The notes under the pieces were generated by a model. That model had not been told where the DNA came from, searched no databases, and saw only the letters and a list, made by a program, of their open reading frames with translations. Source: Sphingomonas glaciei (GTDB lineage Bacteria > Pseudomonadota > Alphaproteobacteria > Sphingomonadales > Sphingomonadaceae). Taken from it: a stretch of DNA of 64,000 nt. Made by a program: the position numbers and the translations under genes. The stretch's first letter is position 1. The number at the start of each line of letters is the position of its first letter. The DNA lies in contig NZ_CP097253.1 of NCBI RefSeq assembly GCF_023380025.1, positions 434,001 to 498,000 of the forward strand, written 5' to 3'. Shown here piece by piece: positions 44,336 through 52,818 of this stretch.

Positions 44336-46108
44336 ATGTCAATAAGAAGGCTGCCCTCGCACCTCGTTGATCGCATCGCCGCGGGCGAGGTGGTCGAGCG
44401 GCCGGCGAGCGCGCTCAAAGAACTGATCGAGAACAGCCTGGATGCGGGCGCGACCTCGGTCAGCGTCCGGCTGTCGGGCGGGGGCACCGGCCTGGTCGAG
44501 GTGACCGACGATGGGCTGGGGATGAGCCCGAGCGAGATGGCGCTGGCGATCGAGCGGCACGCCACCTCCAAGCTGCCCGACGAGCGGATCGAGGAAGTCG
44601 CGAGCTTCGGCTTTCGCGGCGAGGCCCTGCCGTCGATTGCCAGCGTGGCGCGGTTCACGCTGGAAAGCCGCGAGCGCGGCGCCGACGGCTGGCGGCTGGA
44701 GATCGATCATGGGGTGAAGGTGGGGGAGGGACCTGCCGCACTTCCGCCCGGGACCCGGGTGCGGGTGGAGGAATTGTTCGAGCGGGTGCCGGCGCGGCGC
44801 AAGTTCCTGCGCTCACCACGGAGCGAATATGCCGCTTGCCTCGATATCGTCCGGCGGCTGGCGATGGCCCGTCCGGACGTCGCCTTCACGCTCGAGCATG
44901 ACGGACGGCGAGTGCTCTCTGTCCAGCCCGCGCCGCTGCCGGGCAGGGTCGCCGAACTGCTCGATCCGGGCTTGGCCGAGAATGGATTGCCGATCGACCT
45001 GCAGCGCGGGGAGGTGAGCCTGGGCGGGGTGGTCAGCCTTCCGACCTTCACCCGGGGCGCGGCGGACCAGCAATTTCTGTTCGTGAACCGCCGTCCGGTG
45101 AAGGACCGCCTCCTGGTGGGCGCGTTGCGCGCGGCCTATCAGGATCTGATCGCGCGTGACCGGTCGCCGATCGTCGCCCTGTTCCTCGATCTGCCGGGGA
45201 GCGAGGTCGACATCAACGTCCACCCGGCCAAGACCGAGGTCCGCTTCGCCGATCCGCAAGGCGTGCGCGGGTTGATCGTCGGCGGGCTGCGCTCCGCGCT
45301 CGACCAGGCGGGGCATCGCAGCGCCGCGCGGGTGCAGGCCGCGGCACCGGTGCGGTGGACGAGTGCGTTCGACGCACCTTCTTATGCCTCGCCGGCAAGC
45401 AGGGTGGATGGAGCCTATCCCGTCACGCCCGCCACGCTCGATCATGCTTCGCAGGTGGCCGAGGCCCATGCCTTGTTCTCCGGGGCGCCTTCGGCGCGGG
45501 CCGAACCGGCGACGGCTCCGGTCAGCGACCATCCGCTGGGGGTCGCCCGCGGACAGGTAGCGGGGACCTATATCGTCGCCGAAGCGGAGGACGGGCTGGT
45601 GATCGTCGACCAGCATGCCGCGCACGAGCGGCTGGTGCTCGAGCGGTTGAAGCGCGGCGCGGGCGCTGGCGGGGTGGCGGTGCAGGCCCTGTTGCTGCCG
45701 CAGGTGGTGGAACTGGACGAGCCCGAAGCCGACCGCATCGAGGAGGCTGCCGCCGAGCTGCTGCACTATGGCCTCGACGTCGAACGGTTCGGGCCGGGCG
45801 CAATCCTGGTCCGGGGCACGCCCGCGCCGCTGGGAAACCTCGACACCCCGCGGCTGGTCCGCGACCTCGCTGCGGAGATCGCCGACATGGGCGGTCCGCA
45901 GGCGCTGAAGAGCCGGCTGGACCTGCTGGCCGCCACCTTCGCCTGCCACCACAGCGTGCGCGCCGGGCGGGTGCTGTCGGTCGCCGAAATGAACGCCCTG
46001 CTGCGCGAGATGGAGGTCACGCCGCACAGTGGTCATTGCAACCATGGCCGCCCGACCTGGGTGAAGCTCGCCCATGGCGACATCGAACGTCTTTTCGCTC
46101 GCCGCTAA
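44336..46108 (+). CDS. mutL: DNA mismatch repair protein MutL
   Basis: 590 residues: an N-terminal GHKL ATPase with ELIENSLDAGA, DDGLGM and GFRGEALPSI, a transducer domain to ~330, a linker rich in Ala/Pro, and a C-terminal dimerisation/endonuclease domain. DQHAAHERLVLE fits the metal-binding endonuclease motif DQHA-x2-E-x4-E, so, unlike E. coli MutL, this protein should nick DNA. CHHSVRAG and CNHGRPTWVKL complete the active site. Divergent from mreB. Confidence 0.96.
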   Translation: MSIRRLPSHLVDRIAAGEVVERPASALKELIENSLDAGATSVSVRLSGGGTGLVEVTDDGLGMSPSEMALAIERHATSKLPDERIEEVASFGFRGEALPSIASVARFTLESRERGADGWRLEIDHGVKVGEGPAALPPGTRVRVEELFERVPARRKFLRSPRSEYAACLDIVRRLAMARPDVAFTLEHDGRRVLSVQPAPLPGRVAELLDPGLAENGLPIDLQRGEVSLGGVVSLPTFTRGAADQQFLFVNRRPVKDRLLVGALRAAYQDLIARDRSPIVALFLDLPGSEVDINVHPAKTEVRFADPQGVRGLIVGGLRSALDQAGHRSAARVQAAAPVRWTSAFDAPSYASPASRVDGAYPVTPATLDHASQVAEAHALFSGAPSARAEPATAPVSDHPLGVARGQVAGTYIVAEAEDGLVIVDQHAAHERLVLERLKRGAGAGGVAVQALLLPQVVELDEPEADRIEEAAAELLHYGLDVERFGPGAILVRGTPAPLGNLDTPRLVRDLAAEIADMGGPQALKSRLDLLAATFACHHSVRAGRVLSVAEMNALLREMEVTPHSGHCNHGRPTWVKLAHGDIERLFARR

Positions 46109-46176
46109 GCCCTTGAAATGACGCGGAGCGGGGCCATCTTCTCGCCATCGTCAACAGATCGAAAGGAGGTGGTCAG

Positions 46177-46233
46177 ATGTCTCATTGTCCCAAGTCGGTG
46201 AGCCCTGCCTCCAGTTTTGAGGTAGTCGCCTAA
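46177..46233 (+). CDS. Possible 18-residue leader peptide with very strong Shine-Dalgarno
   Basis: Frame MSHCPKSVSPASSFEVVA, ATG at 46177. It is preceded by GAAAGGAGGTG (46161-46171), an 11-nt exact complement of the 16S rRNA 3' end, longer than for any other gene here. It is followed by a hairpin GCTCGG-ttca-CCGAGC (46236-46251) and then a strong terminator (46262-46295), so a short independent transcript of about 140 nt is plausible. No similarity recognised. It may be a small protein, a leader peptide or a ribosome-titrating RNA. Confidence 0.4.
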   Translation: MSHCPKSVSPASSFEVVA

Positions 46234-46261
46234 CGGCTCGGTTCACCGAGCAAGACAATGG

Positions 46262-46295
46262 AAAGGCCGCTGAAGCTCAGGCTTCGGCGGCCTTT
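46262..46295 (+). terminator. Rho-independent terminator between mutL/leader and the MFS gene
   Basis: Stem AAAGGCCGCTGAAGC / GCTTCGGCGGCCTTT: 15 bp with one T-G pair and a 4-nt loop, followed by CTTGTT on the + strand. The MFS stop codon (minus strand) lies in the loop, so it may serve both converging transcripts. Confidence 0.75.
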
Positions 46296-47689
46296 CTTGT
46301 TCGTGCGGCAGCGCCGCCGACGGTCAGCCAGGCGACCGCTCCGGCGCTTGCGCTGACCACCGCGGCGACCAGCAGGGCAGTGTGGAAAGCGCCGACCAGC
46401 GCTGCGCCCTCGGCTGCGAGGACCGCGCCCAGTAGGGCAGTGGCGATCAGGCCGCCGGTTCGGGCAACCGCACTGTTGAGGCCGCTGGCGGTGCCGGCAT
46501 GGCGCTGGTCGACCGACGCTAAGACCGTGCTGGTCAGCGGTGTCACGGCAAGCGCCATGCCCGCGGCGAGCACCACCACGGCGGGCAGCACGGTCAATGC
46601 GTAGCTGCCTTCGGCATCGATGCGGGTGGCGAGCAGCAGGCCTGCCGCGACGACCACCGGGCCGGCCGTCAGCGGCAGCCGTCCGCCGATCCGCGCCGCC
46701 AGCTTGCCCATCAGCGGCGACGCCACCGCGATGATGACGGCCAGCGGGGTCAGGGCGAGGCCTGCCTGGAGCGGCGAATAGCCTCCCGCCTCGATCAGGA
46801 CGTAGGGGATCAGAAGCATCACCGCCCCGAAGGCCCCGTAGAGCAGGAAGGTCAGGAGGTTGGTGCCGGTGAAGCAGCGATCACCGAACATCGCCAGCGG
46901 CATCATCGCGGTATCACCGCGACGCGCCTCGACCCACAGGAACAGGCCGAGCAGGACCAGACCGGCGAGCCCTAGTGCGATGACCCGCGGGTCGACCGTC
47001 AGCTGCACCGACCACAGGGTCAGTGCATAGGTCACCCCGAGCAGGCCGAGCGTCGCCAGCATCGCGCCCGGGAAATCGGTCCGGGCTGCTTCCTCGTTGC
47101 GGCTTTCGGCGGCGAAGCGGGCAGCGATCAGGATCGCTCCCGCGGCGAGGGGGAGATTGATGTAGAAGATCGCCGGCCAGCCGACATGATCGACCAGCCA
47201 GCCGCCGATCAGCGGCGCGATCGCGGCGGCGCCGGCCCCGACCGAGGCCCAGATGCCGATCGCCCTTCCGCGCTCTTCACCGGTGAAGGAGGAATTGAGC
47301 AATGCCAGGCTATTGGGCAGCAGCAGCGCCGCTCCGATGCCTTGCAGCACACGGCCGACGAGTAGCCAGGCGAGGTCGGGGGCGAGGGCGCAAAGAAGTG
47401 ACGCGGCGGCGAACAGCGCGGTGCCGATGATCAGCAGCTGCTTGCGGCCATGCTGGTCGCCCAGCGCTCCGCCGAGCAGCAGCAGCGCCGACAGCGGCAG
47501 GAGATAGGCGTTGACGACCCACTGGACCTCGCTTGCCCCCGCGTCGAAACTGCCGCGGATGGCGGGGAGGGCGACGTTCAGCACCGAGCCTTCAACGAAG
47601 CTCAGGCTCGAGGCGAGGATGCAGGCGGCCAGCGTCCAATTGGGGTGCGGCGACTTCGCGTCCGATCGCACCGCCGCGTTGGCACTCAC
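46277..47689 (-). CDS. MFS drug exporter, DHA2 (EmrB/QacA) family
   Basis: A 470-residue inner-membrane proton antiporter, about 14 membrane helices. Family features: FVEGSVLNVALPAI in helix 1, LGGALGDQHGRKQLLIIG (motif A), LVGRVLQGIGAALLLPNSLALL (motif C region). It probably extrudes drugs or metabolites; the substrate is unknown. GTG start overlaps by 4 bp the stop of a small 87-residue gene, so the two are co-expressed. Confidence 0.92.
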   Translation of the reverse strand: MSANAAVRSDAKSPHPNWTLAACILASSLSFVEGSVLNVALPAIRGSFDAGASEVQWVVNAYLLPLSALLLLGGALGDQHGRKQLLIIGTALFAAASLLCALAPDLAWLLVGRVLQGIGAALLLPNSLALLNSSFTGEERGRAIGIWASVGAGAAAIAPLIGGWLVDHVGWPAIFYINLPLAAGAILIAARFAAESRNEEAARTDFPGAMLATLGLLGVTYALTLWSVQLTVDPRVIALGLAGLVLLGLFLWVEARRGDTAMMPLAMFGDRCFTGTNLLTFLLYGAFGAVMLLIPYVLIEAGGYSPLQAGLALTPLAVIIAVASPLMGKLAARIGGRLPLTAGPVVVAAGLLLATRIDAEGSYALTVLPAVVVLAAGMALAVTPLTSTVLASVDQRHAGTASGLNSAVARTGGLIATALLGAVLAAEGAALVGAFHTALLVAAVVSASAGAVAWLTVGGAAARTRKAAEA

Positions 47690-47949
47690 CTGCGATCGTC
47701 TTCGGCGTCGGCGATGCTGGCCTCGACCATCCGGGTCCAGGTGACGGGGTCACCGACGCTGGCGCCGCTGGCGTCCGTCTCGCGGATCGCCTTGAGCACG
47801 GCCAGCGCCTGGTTACGGTGGGTCATCCAATGCTGGTCGACGTGCGACGAGGCATGCTCCTCCGACCCTTCGGCGTTGGCGCTATGTTGCGACCCGCACA
47901 ACACGCGGGCGATCCGTTCGACGAGGCTGGTATGACCGCCTTCGGGCAT
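47686..47949 (-). CDS. Small hypothetical protein upstream of MFS exporter
   Basis: An 87-residue, soluble, His/Glu-rich helical protein (SLVERIARVL, SSHVDQHWMTHRNQALAVL, DPVTWTRMVEASIADAEDD). GGGAG lies 6 bp before the ATG at 47949, and its stop overlaps the MFS start. No family recognised. Confidence 0.7.
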   Translation of the reverse strand: MPEGGHTSLVERIARVLCGSQHSANAEGSEEHASSHVDQHWMTHRNQALAVLKAIRETDASGASVGDPVTWTRMVEASIADAEDDRR

Positions 47950-47986
47950 TTGCTTCTCCCTTGTTTCGGTTGTGCAATGCGCGAAA

Positions 47987-48571
47987 CTAGCTTCGGTTCA
48001 GAACCCGTCGGACGAGGCGGCGGGCGGAGAGGATCAGCCACAGGCTGGCGAGCACCAGGATCAGCGCGATCAGCGCCGCCGCGATCGGGTTGGCGATCGC
48101 GAGGGCCAGCAGCCCGGCGGTGGCGATATCCTCGCCGGTCGAGACGACCATGTTGCTGACGGGTTCGGGCGAGGTGTTGACCATCGCCCGGGTCGCGGCC
48201 TTGCCCGAATGCGACAGGAAGGCCGCGCCGCCGCCGAGGAGGAAGGCGGCCACCTGCCATACGGGATCGCCCGGATCGACGATGGCAAGCGACAGCAAAG
48301 CCCCGCCCAGCGGTCGGATGGCGGTGTTGATGCCGTCCCATAGGGTATCGATGAAGGCGATCTTGTCAGCGAAAAATTCGAACAGGGCGGCGGCGCCGGC
48401 GATGACCAGCACCCACGGATTGGCGAGTACGTCGAGCGCGGCAAGCTTTTCGGGCAGGGCGATCCAGCCCAGCCGCATCGACAATCCGGTGACAAAGGTG
48501 ACGAGGTAGAGCCGCCAGCCAGCCAGGAGACTGGTGGAGGCCGCAAGGGCCAGCAGCTCTACCCCGCCCAT
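47987..48571 (-). CDS. DUF4126 domain membrane protein
   Basis: A 194-residue protein with about five membrane helices. LLALAASTSLLAGWRLYLVTF and the following DUF4126-like pattern (FFADKIAFIDTLWDGINTAIRP, AAFLSHSGKAATRAMVNTSPEP) are clear. ATG at 48571, 5 bp after the thiolase stop; upstream residues in the frame shadow the thiolase end. Function of the family is unknown. Confidence 0.82.
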   Translation of the reverse strand: MGGVELLALAASTSLLAGWRLYLVTFVTGLSMRLGWIALPEKLAALDVLANPWVLVIAGAAALFEFFADKIAFIDTLWDGINTAIRPLGGALLSLAIVDPGDPVWQVAAFLLGGGAAFLSHSGKAATRAMVNTSPEPVSNMVVSTGEDIATAGLLALAIANPIAAALIALILVLASLWLILSARRLVRRVLNRS

Positions 48572-48576
48572 GTGGG

Positions 48577-49761
48577 TTAGAAGACTTCGAACAGGCCGGC
48601 CGCGCCCATGCCGCCGCCGACGCACATGGTGACGACGACATATTTGGCGCCGCGGCGCTTGCCTTCGAGCAGCGCGTGGCCGGTCAGGCGCGCGCCGCTC
48701 ATGCCGTAGGGGTGGCCGATCGAGATGGCGCCGCCGTTGACGTTGAGCAGCTCGTCAGGGATGCCGAGCTTGTCCTGGCAGTAGAGCACCTGCACCGCGA
48801 ACGCCTCGTTCAGCTCCCACAGGCCGATGTCCTCGACCTTGAGGCCGAAGCGGCCGAGCAGCTTGGGCACGGCATAGACCGGGCCGATGCCCATCTCGTC
48901 GGGCTCGGTGCCGGCGACCGCCATGCCGACATAGCGGCCGAGCGGGGTCAGGCCCTTCTTCTCGGCCAGCGCGCTGTCCATCACCACGCAGGCCGAGGCG
49001 CCGTCCGACAGCTGGCTGGCGTTGCCGGCAGTGATGATCTGCTCCGGCCCCATCACCGGCTGCAGCTTGGCGAGATCCTCGAGCGTGGTCTGCGGGCGGT
49101 TGCCCTCGTCCTTGGCGAGGGTGACTTCCTGCATCGAGGTTTCGCCGGTCTCCTTGTTCTTGACCGCCATCTTGGCGGTGACCGCGACGATCTCGTCGTC
49201 GAACCGGCCCTGGGCCTGGGCGGCGGCGGTGCGCTGCTGCGAGCGGAGGGCATATTCGTCGCAGCGTTCGCGGCTGATTCCGTAGCGATTGCCGACCACT
49301 TCGGCGGTCTGGATCATCGGCATGTAGACGGCATTGTGCATGCTCAGCAGCTCGGGATCGGAGCCGAGGCGCATTTCGGGGGTCTGGACCAGGCTGATGC
49401 TTTCGACGCCGCCGGCGACGCAGACGTCCATCCGGTCGACGATGACCTGCTTGGCGGCGGTGGCAATCGCCATCAGGCCCGAGGCGCACTGGCGGTCGAT
49501 CGACATGCCGGCCACCCCGACACCCAGCCCGGCGCGAAGCGCGGCGGTGCGGCCGATGGTGGTCTGGACGCCCTGCTGGAGCGCGGCGCCGATAACGCAA
49601 TCCTCGATCTCGTCAGGGGAGACGCCGGCCCTCTCGACCGCGGCCTTAATGGCGTGGGCGGTGAGGGTGGGCGAGGGGGTCGCGTTGAAGGCGCCGCGAT
49701 AGGCGCGGCCGATCGGGGTGCGGGCGGTGGAGACGATGACGGCGTCGCGAACGGTGGACAT
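48577..49761 (-). CDS. Acetyl-CoA C-acyltransferase (thiolase)
   Basis: 394 residues, thiolase fold. Nucleophile Cys92 in [11 protein letters not shown], His350 in [10 protein letters not shown] and the acid/base Cys380 in [13 protein letters not shown] are all present. It could serve beta-oxidation (FadA type) or acetoacetyl-CoA formation (PhaA/AtoB type); the N-terminus [20 protein letters not shown] is slightly more FadA-like. AGGAG precedes the ATG. A MaoC-type hydratase gene lies upstream on the same strand across a palindromic repeat, suggesting a lipid-metabolism pair. Confidence 0.92.
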   Translation of the reverse strand: MSTVRDAVIVSTARTPIGRAYRGAFNATPSPTLTAHAIKAAVERAGVSPDEIEDCVIGAALQQGVQTTIGRTAALRAGLGVGVAGMSIDRQCASGLMAIATAAKQVIVDRMDVCVAGGVESISLVQTPEMRLGSDPELLSMHNAVYMPMIQTAEVVGNRYGISRERCDEYALRSQQRTAAAQAQGRFDDEIVAVTAKMAVKNKETGETSMQEVTLAKDEGNRPQTTLEDLAKLQPVMGPEQIITAGNASQLSDGASACVVMDSALAEKKGLTPLGRYVGMAVAGTEPDEMGIGPVYAVPKLLGRFGLKVEDIGLWELNEAFAVQVLYCQDKLGIPDELLNVNGGAISIGHPYGMSGARLTGHALLEGKRRGAKYVVVTMCVGGGMGAAGLFEVF

Positions 49762-49776
49762 GGATGCTCCTAGGCT

Positions 49777-49861
49777 CCCCTCCCGCTGGCGGGAGGGGCT
49801 GGGGGTGGGCGTGTCGCGAGTTGCCTAACCCACCCCCGACCCCTCCCGCAAGCGGGAGGGG
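49777..49861. repeat. Nested palindromic intergenic repeat (REP/BIME-like)
   Basis: Two copies of the hairpin CCCCTCCCGC-NN-GCGGGAGGGG (49777-49798 and 49840-49861) flank GGGGGTGGG and CCCACCCCC arms, so the whole 85 bp can fold as one large imperfect inverted repeat (21-nt arms with two mismatches around a short centre). It lies between the MaoC and thiolase genes. Such elements are scattered in alphaproteobacterial intergenic DNA; it may attenuate read-through. Confidence 0.8.
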
Positions 49862-49869
49862 ATATTGGT

Positions 49870-50325
49870 TCACGCGAAGACCTGCCCGATCCAGGTGGCG
49901 ATCAGGGCGGGCTTGTCCTCGTCCTCGATCTCGACCGTGACGTCATGGACGAATTGATACTGGCCGGGACGCTTCTCCTCGAAGGCGACGAGGGTGAAGT
50001 GGCCGCGGACCCGCTTGCCGGCGCGGACGGGGGCGAGGAAGCGGACCTTGTCGAAGCCGTAGTTGACGCCCATCCGGGTCGTCTCAGGCGCCAGCATCAC
50101 GTCGGCGGCCATGCGCGACAAGAGCGAGAGCGAGAGGAAACCGTGGGCGATCGTCCCGCCGAACGGGGTCTGCGCGGCCAGTGCCTCGTCGACGTGGATG
50201 AACTGCTGGTCCTCGGTCGCGTCGGCGAAGAGGTTGATGCGATCCTGGGTCACCTCGATCCAGTCGGAGGCGCCAAGCTCCTGCCCGACCTTGCTGCGGA
50301 TGGTGTCGATGCTGGCGACGGGCAT
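49870..50325 (-). CDS. MaoC family (R)-specific enoyl-CoA hydratase/dehydratase
   Basis: A 151-residue hot-dog-fold hydratase. The catalytic pair lies in FADATEDQQFIHVDEALA (Asp and His of the hydratase-2 motif), and FGGTIAHGFLSLSLLSRM follows as in the family. The ATG at 50325 has AGAAGGA 6 bp upstream; upstream in-frame residues are not conserved-looking. Probably acts on 2-enoyl-CoA in fatty-acid or PHA metabolism. Confidence 0.9.
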   Translation of the reverse strand: MPVASIDTIRSKVGQELGASDWIEVTQDRINLFADATEDQQFIHVDEALAAQTPFGGTIAHGFLSLSLLSRMAADVMLAPETTRMGVNYGFDKVRFLAPVRAGKRVRGHFTLVAFEEKRPGQYQFVHDVTVEIEDEDKPALIATWIGQVFA

Positions 50326-50400
50326 GGGCTTCCTTCTGGCTGGCGAATAGCGGGCGACCGAAGAAGAAGCGCGCCCGCGGGTCAAGCCCGCGGTGACGAA

Positions 50401-50446
50401 TTGGCATTAACGATTATGAACAAGGTCACAAAGGTCACTGGTGGCG
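50401..50446. repeat. Dispersed intergenic repeat, copy C (inverted)
   Basis: Reverse complement of the unit at 38577-38605: 28 of 29 positions match at 50418-50446, and looser similarity continues to about 50401 (GTTAA context). It sits in the 273-bp gap 50326-50598, which otherwise shows no gene. Confidence 0.6.
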
Positions 50447-50598
50447 AGGTATTTGCGCGAAGGGTGTGACGTTCGGCTTGGGCGAAGAATGACGGCGCTG
50501 AGAAAGAGCATGGCAGGGAACCGTTGCGGTTAGTCCAGCAGAGGAATTCCTACTTTGCAAGCGGGAACGCCAACGTCGCCAATGGGTGGAAAGCGGAC

Positions 50599-51396
50599 CT
50601 AAGCTGCGCATTTCCCAGGTTGCGGAAATTCCACAGGTAAGTTCTGCTGCTTTGGTCTCGGGCGAAGGATGGCCCAAAGGAGCAGTGCAAGCATCCAGCC
50701 CACGCTGCTCAAGAGAGCCAACGCTCCGTGTAGAAGCGAGGCTTGCTCCGCAGCATTTTCGTTGAGATCGGTGAACCTGACCCGCTTAGCGTGCGCACTG
50801 TTAAGGAGAAGCCTTGCCACATCCGGCTGGTAAACGTTCGAAATTTGCGCGTCTGCTGTCATAAGCCAGTCTAGCGGATAACGACGAGCAGCAATCTCTT
50901 GATTTGCATCGTATACCCACCACTGACCTTCGATTTTAATAGTAGGCAAGAAATGTCCGCCCAGATTTTCCTGGCCATTGATCCTTACCGATGCGAATTC
51001 GAACCCTAGACGCTTGGCAATCTCCTGGAAAACAATTGCCTGCTGGCTGCAGGCAGCGCGCCTGAATTTCAGGATGTCGTCCGGACGTACTGGCGCTGCA
51101 AGATCATCCCAGACCGGTCGCAGAAATGCCGCCATCCAGTTTTGCTTCATGCGGAAGTAACTGTAACCGTGCACGAACCTCTTGCGCAGCAAAGCGTCTG
51201 CGGCATCGAGCTTCTGCAGCTGAGTGGCATTGGGATTGGCGCTGTTGAGAGTAGTCATGACCTCGTCGACGCTATCCAGGTGAGTCAGGCCAGGCTCGAA
51301 CTCTTCTATGGTTGGCGGCAACGCCGGCGGGGGCCATAGTGGGAGATGTGCCAACGCGGTGGCGCACGCCATAAGTCCGCCAACTGCCAAGGTCAT
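50599..51396 (-). CDS. Transglutaminase-like membrane protein, unassigned
   Basis: 265 residues. N-terminal hydrophobic segment 1-21, a soluble central part, a C-terminal membrane helix ~222-245 (LLHGALALLSSVGWMLALLLW) and a short tail. The centre shows a transglutaminase/papain-like triad: Cys116 (RAACSQQAIVFQEIAKRLG), His148 (LGGHFLPTI) and Asp163 (GQWWVYDAN), with normal spacing. It may be a cysteine protease-like or accessory enzyme acting outside the membrane. Base composition is visibly less GC-rich than its neighbours, suggesting transfer. It has no operon partner. Confidence 0.65.
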   Translation of the reverse strand: MTLAVGGLMACATALAHLPLWPPPALPPTIEEFEPGLTHLDSVDEVMTTLNSANPNATQLQKLDAADALLRKRFVHGYSYFRMKQNWMAAFLRPVWDDLAAPVRPDDILKFRRAACSQQAIVFQEIAKRLGFEFASVRINGQENLGGHFLPTIKIEGQWWVYDANQEIAARRYPLDWLMTADAQISNVYQPDVARLLLNSAHAKRVRFTDLNENAAEQASLLHGALALLSSVGWMLALLLWAILRPRPKQQNLPVEFPQPGKCAA

Positions 51397-51650
51397 TCGT
51401 GCGAGCGTCGACCGGCGAGCGTTAACCCAGTTGAAAAAAGTAAAAACGACGCAACTCCCCCGCGAGAGCCGCCGTCTACAATGATGCTAAGTTGTTTCAA
51501 CTGGTATATCCGCAAGTAAACAGTGAAATAACCTCCAGAACGGATCAATTGTGGAGGTCGATCCGATGCCCGCAATTGAGCACTCGGACGTTTTTATTTG
51601 CTTGTCTGCGAAGGGTCGTAAACGAACATTATACGCCCGCCATTCTCCGC

Positions 51651-52757
51651 TTAAACATCTTTCTGCAGCACCGGCGGGTTCGTCGCATAAGGCATGACCA
51701 GCGTCCCGTCGGGCGCGGCGGTGAAGGTGGTCTGGGTGGGATAGGCGAAGTCGATGCCTTCTTCGGCGAAGCGGCGGAGGAGGGCGATGATGATCGCGGC
51801 GCGCTTGGCGAACAGGATGTCGGCGTCGAGGCCGGTGTGGCGGAACAGCAGCTCGTGGTCGAGGCTGGAGGAGCCGAGCGCGACCAGCACGCAGCGATGG
51901 AGGGTGCAGCCTTCCTGGGCCTCGACCACCTCGCGGGCGATGTCGGCGACGCGCTCGAGCTTTTCGGGCGGGGTCTGATAGGTCAGGCCGAAGCGCAGGG
52001 TCTCCTGCCGTTCGTGGCCGGCGGCGAGGTTGCGGACCTCGCGCTCGAGGAGCTTGGTGTTAGCCATGATCACCTGCTCGCCGGTCAGGCTGGTCAGGCG
52101 GGTGGTCTTGAGGCCGATCTTCTCGACCGTGCCGGTGGTGGTGTCGAAGCGGATGGTGTCGCCGCGGCGGAAGGGCTTGTCGAACAGGATGGCGAGGGCG
52201 GCGAACAGGTCGGAGAAGATGCCCTGCGCGGCAAGGCCAATGGCGATGCCGCCGATGCCAAGGCCGGCGACCAGCGCGGTGACATTGACCCCGAGATTGT
52301 CGAGGATGACGACCATCGCGATGGCGAACACCGCCACGCTGACCAGCACGCGGATCACGCCCATCGCATTGCCGAGCGTGGTCTCGCCCGGCCGCTCGCC
52401 GACGCGGGCGCCGATCACGCCGAGGATCAGTTCGCGCGCCCACACCGCGGCTTGCAGGGCGAAGGCGATGATGAAGGCGTTGTGAAACAGGTGGGCGACG
52501 CCGGCTGGCGGCTCGGCATAGTTAAGGACGATCTCGAGCGCAGCGGCGGCCATGAACAGCACGCCGGTCCTGGAAAGGACGCGGCCGACGACCCCCTTCC
52601 AGGTCGTCGCGCCAGGGTCGCCGGCGACGATGCGGTGGCCAATCGCGCGGGCGATCAGCATCACCCCGACGAGCCCCAAAGCCACGGCGAGGCCAAGGGC
52701 CAGCGATTCAAGGTTCGCGGTGAGCCAGTCGAGGAGGTGCGTAAGCTTGGCGTTCAT
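51651..52757 (-). CDS. Mechanosensitive ion channel (MscS family)
   Basis: A 368-residue inner-membrane channel that opens on hypo-osmotic shock. About four N-terminal membrane helices, then the pore helix region VAGLGIGGIAIGLAAQGIFSDLFAALAILFDKPFRRGD, the family hallmark, then the beta domain and cytosolic vestibule. It stands alone after a 254-bp AT-richer gap (51397-51650) in which I see no gene. Confidence 0.93.
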   Translation of the reverse strand: MNAKLTHLLDWLTANLESLALGLAVALGLVGVMLIARAIGHRIVAGDPGATTWKGVVGRVLSRTGVLFMAAAALEIVLNYAEPPAGVAHLFHNAFIIAFALQAAVWARELILGVIGARVGERPGETTLGNAMGVIRVLVSVAVFAIAMVVILDNLGVNVTALVAGLGIGGIAIGLAAQGIFSDLFAALAILFDKPFRRGDTIRFDTTTGTVEKIGLKTTRLTSLTGEQVIMANTKLLEREVRNLAAGHERQETLRFGLTYQTPPEKLERVADIAREVVEAQEGCTLHRCVLVALGSSSLDHELLFRHTGLDADILFAKRAAIIIALLRRFAEEGIDFAYPTQTTFTAAPDGTLVMPYATNPPVLQKDV

Positions 52758-52818
52758 GGCCGCGCAGATGGCGGAGGGGCGGGGCGGGGGTCAAGCGCGC
52801 CCCGGGCAGGCGGTTGCC

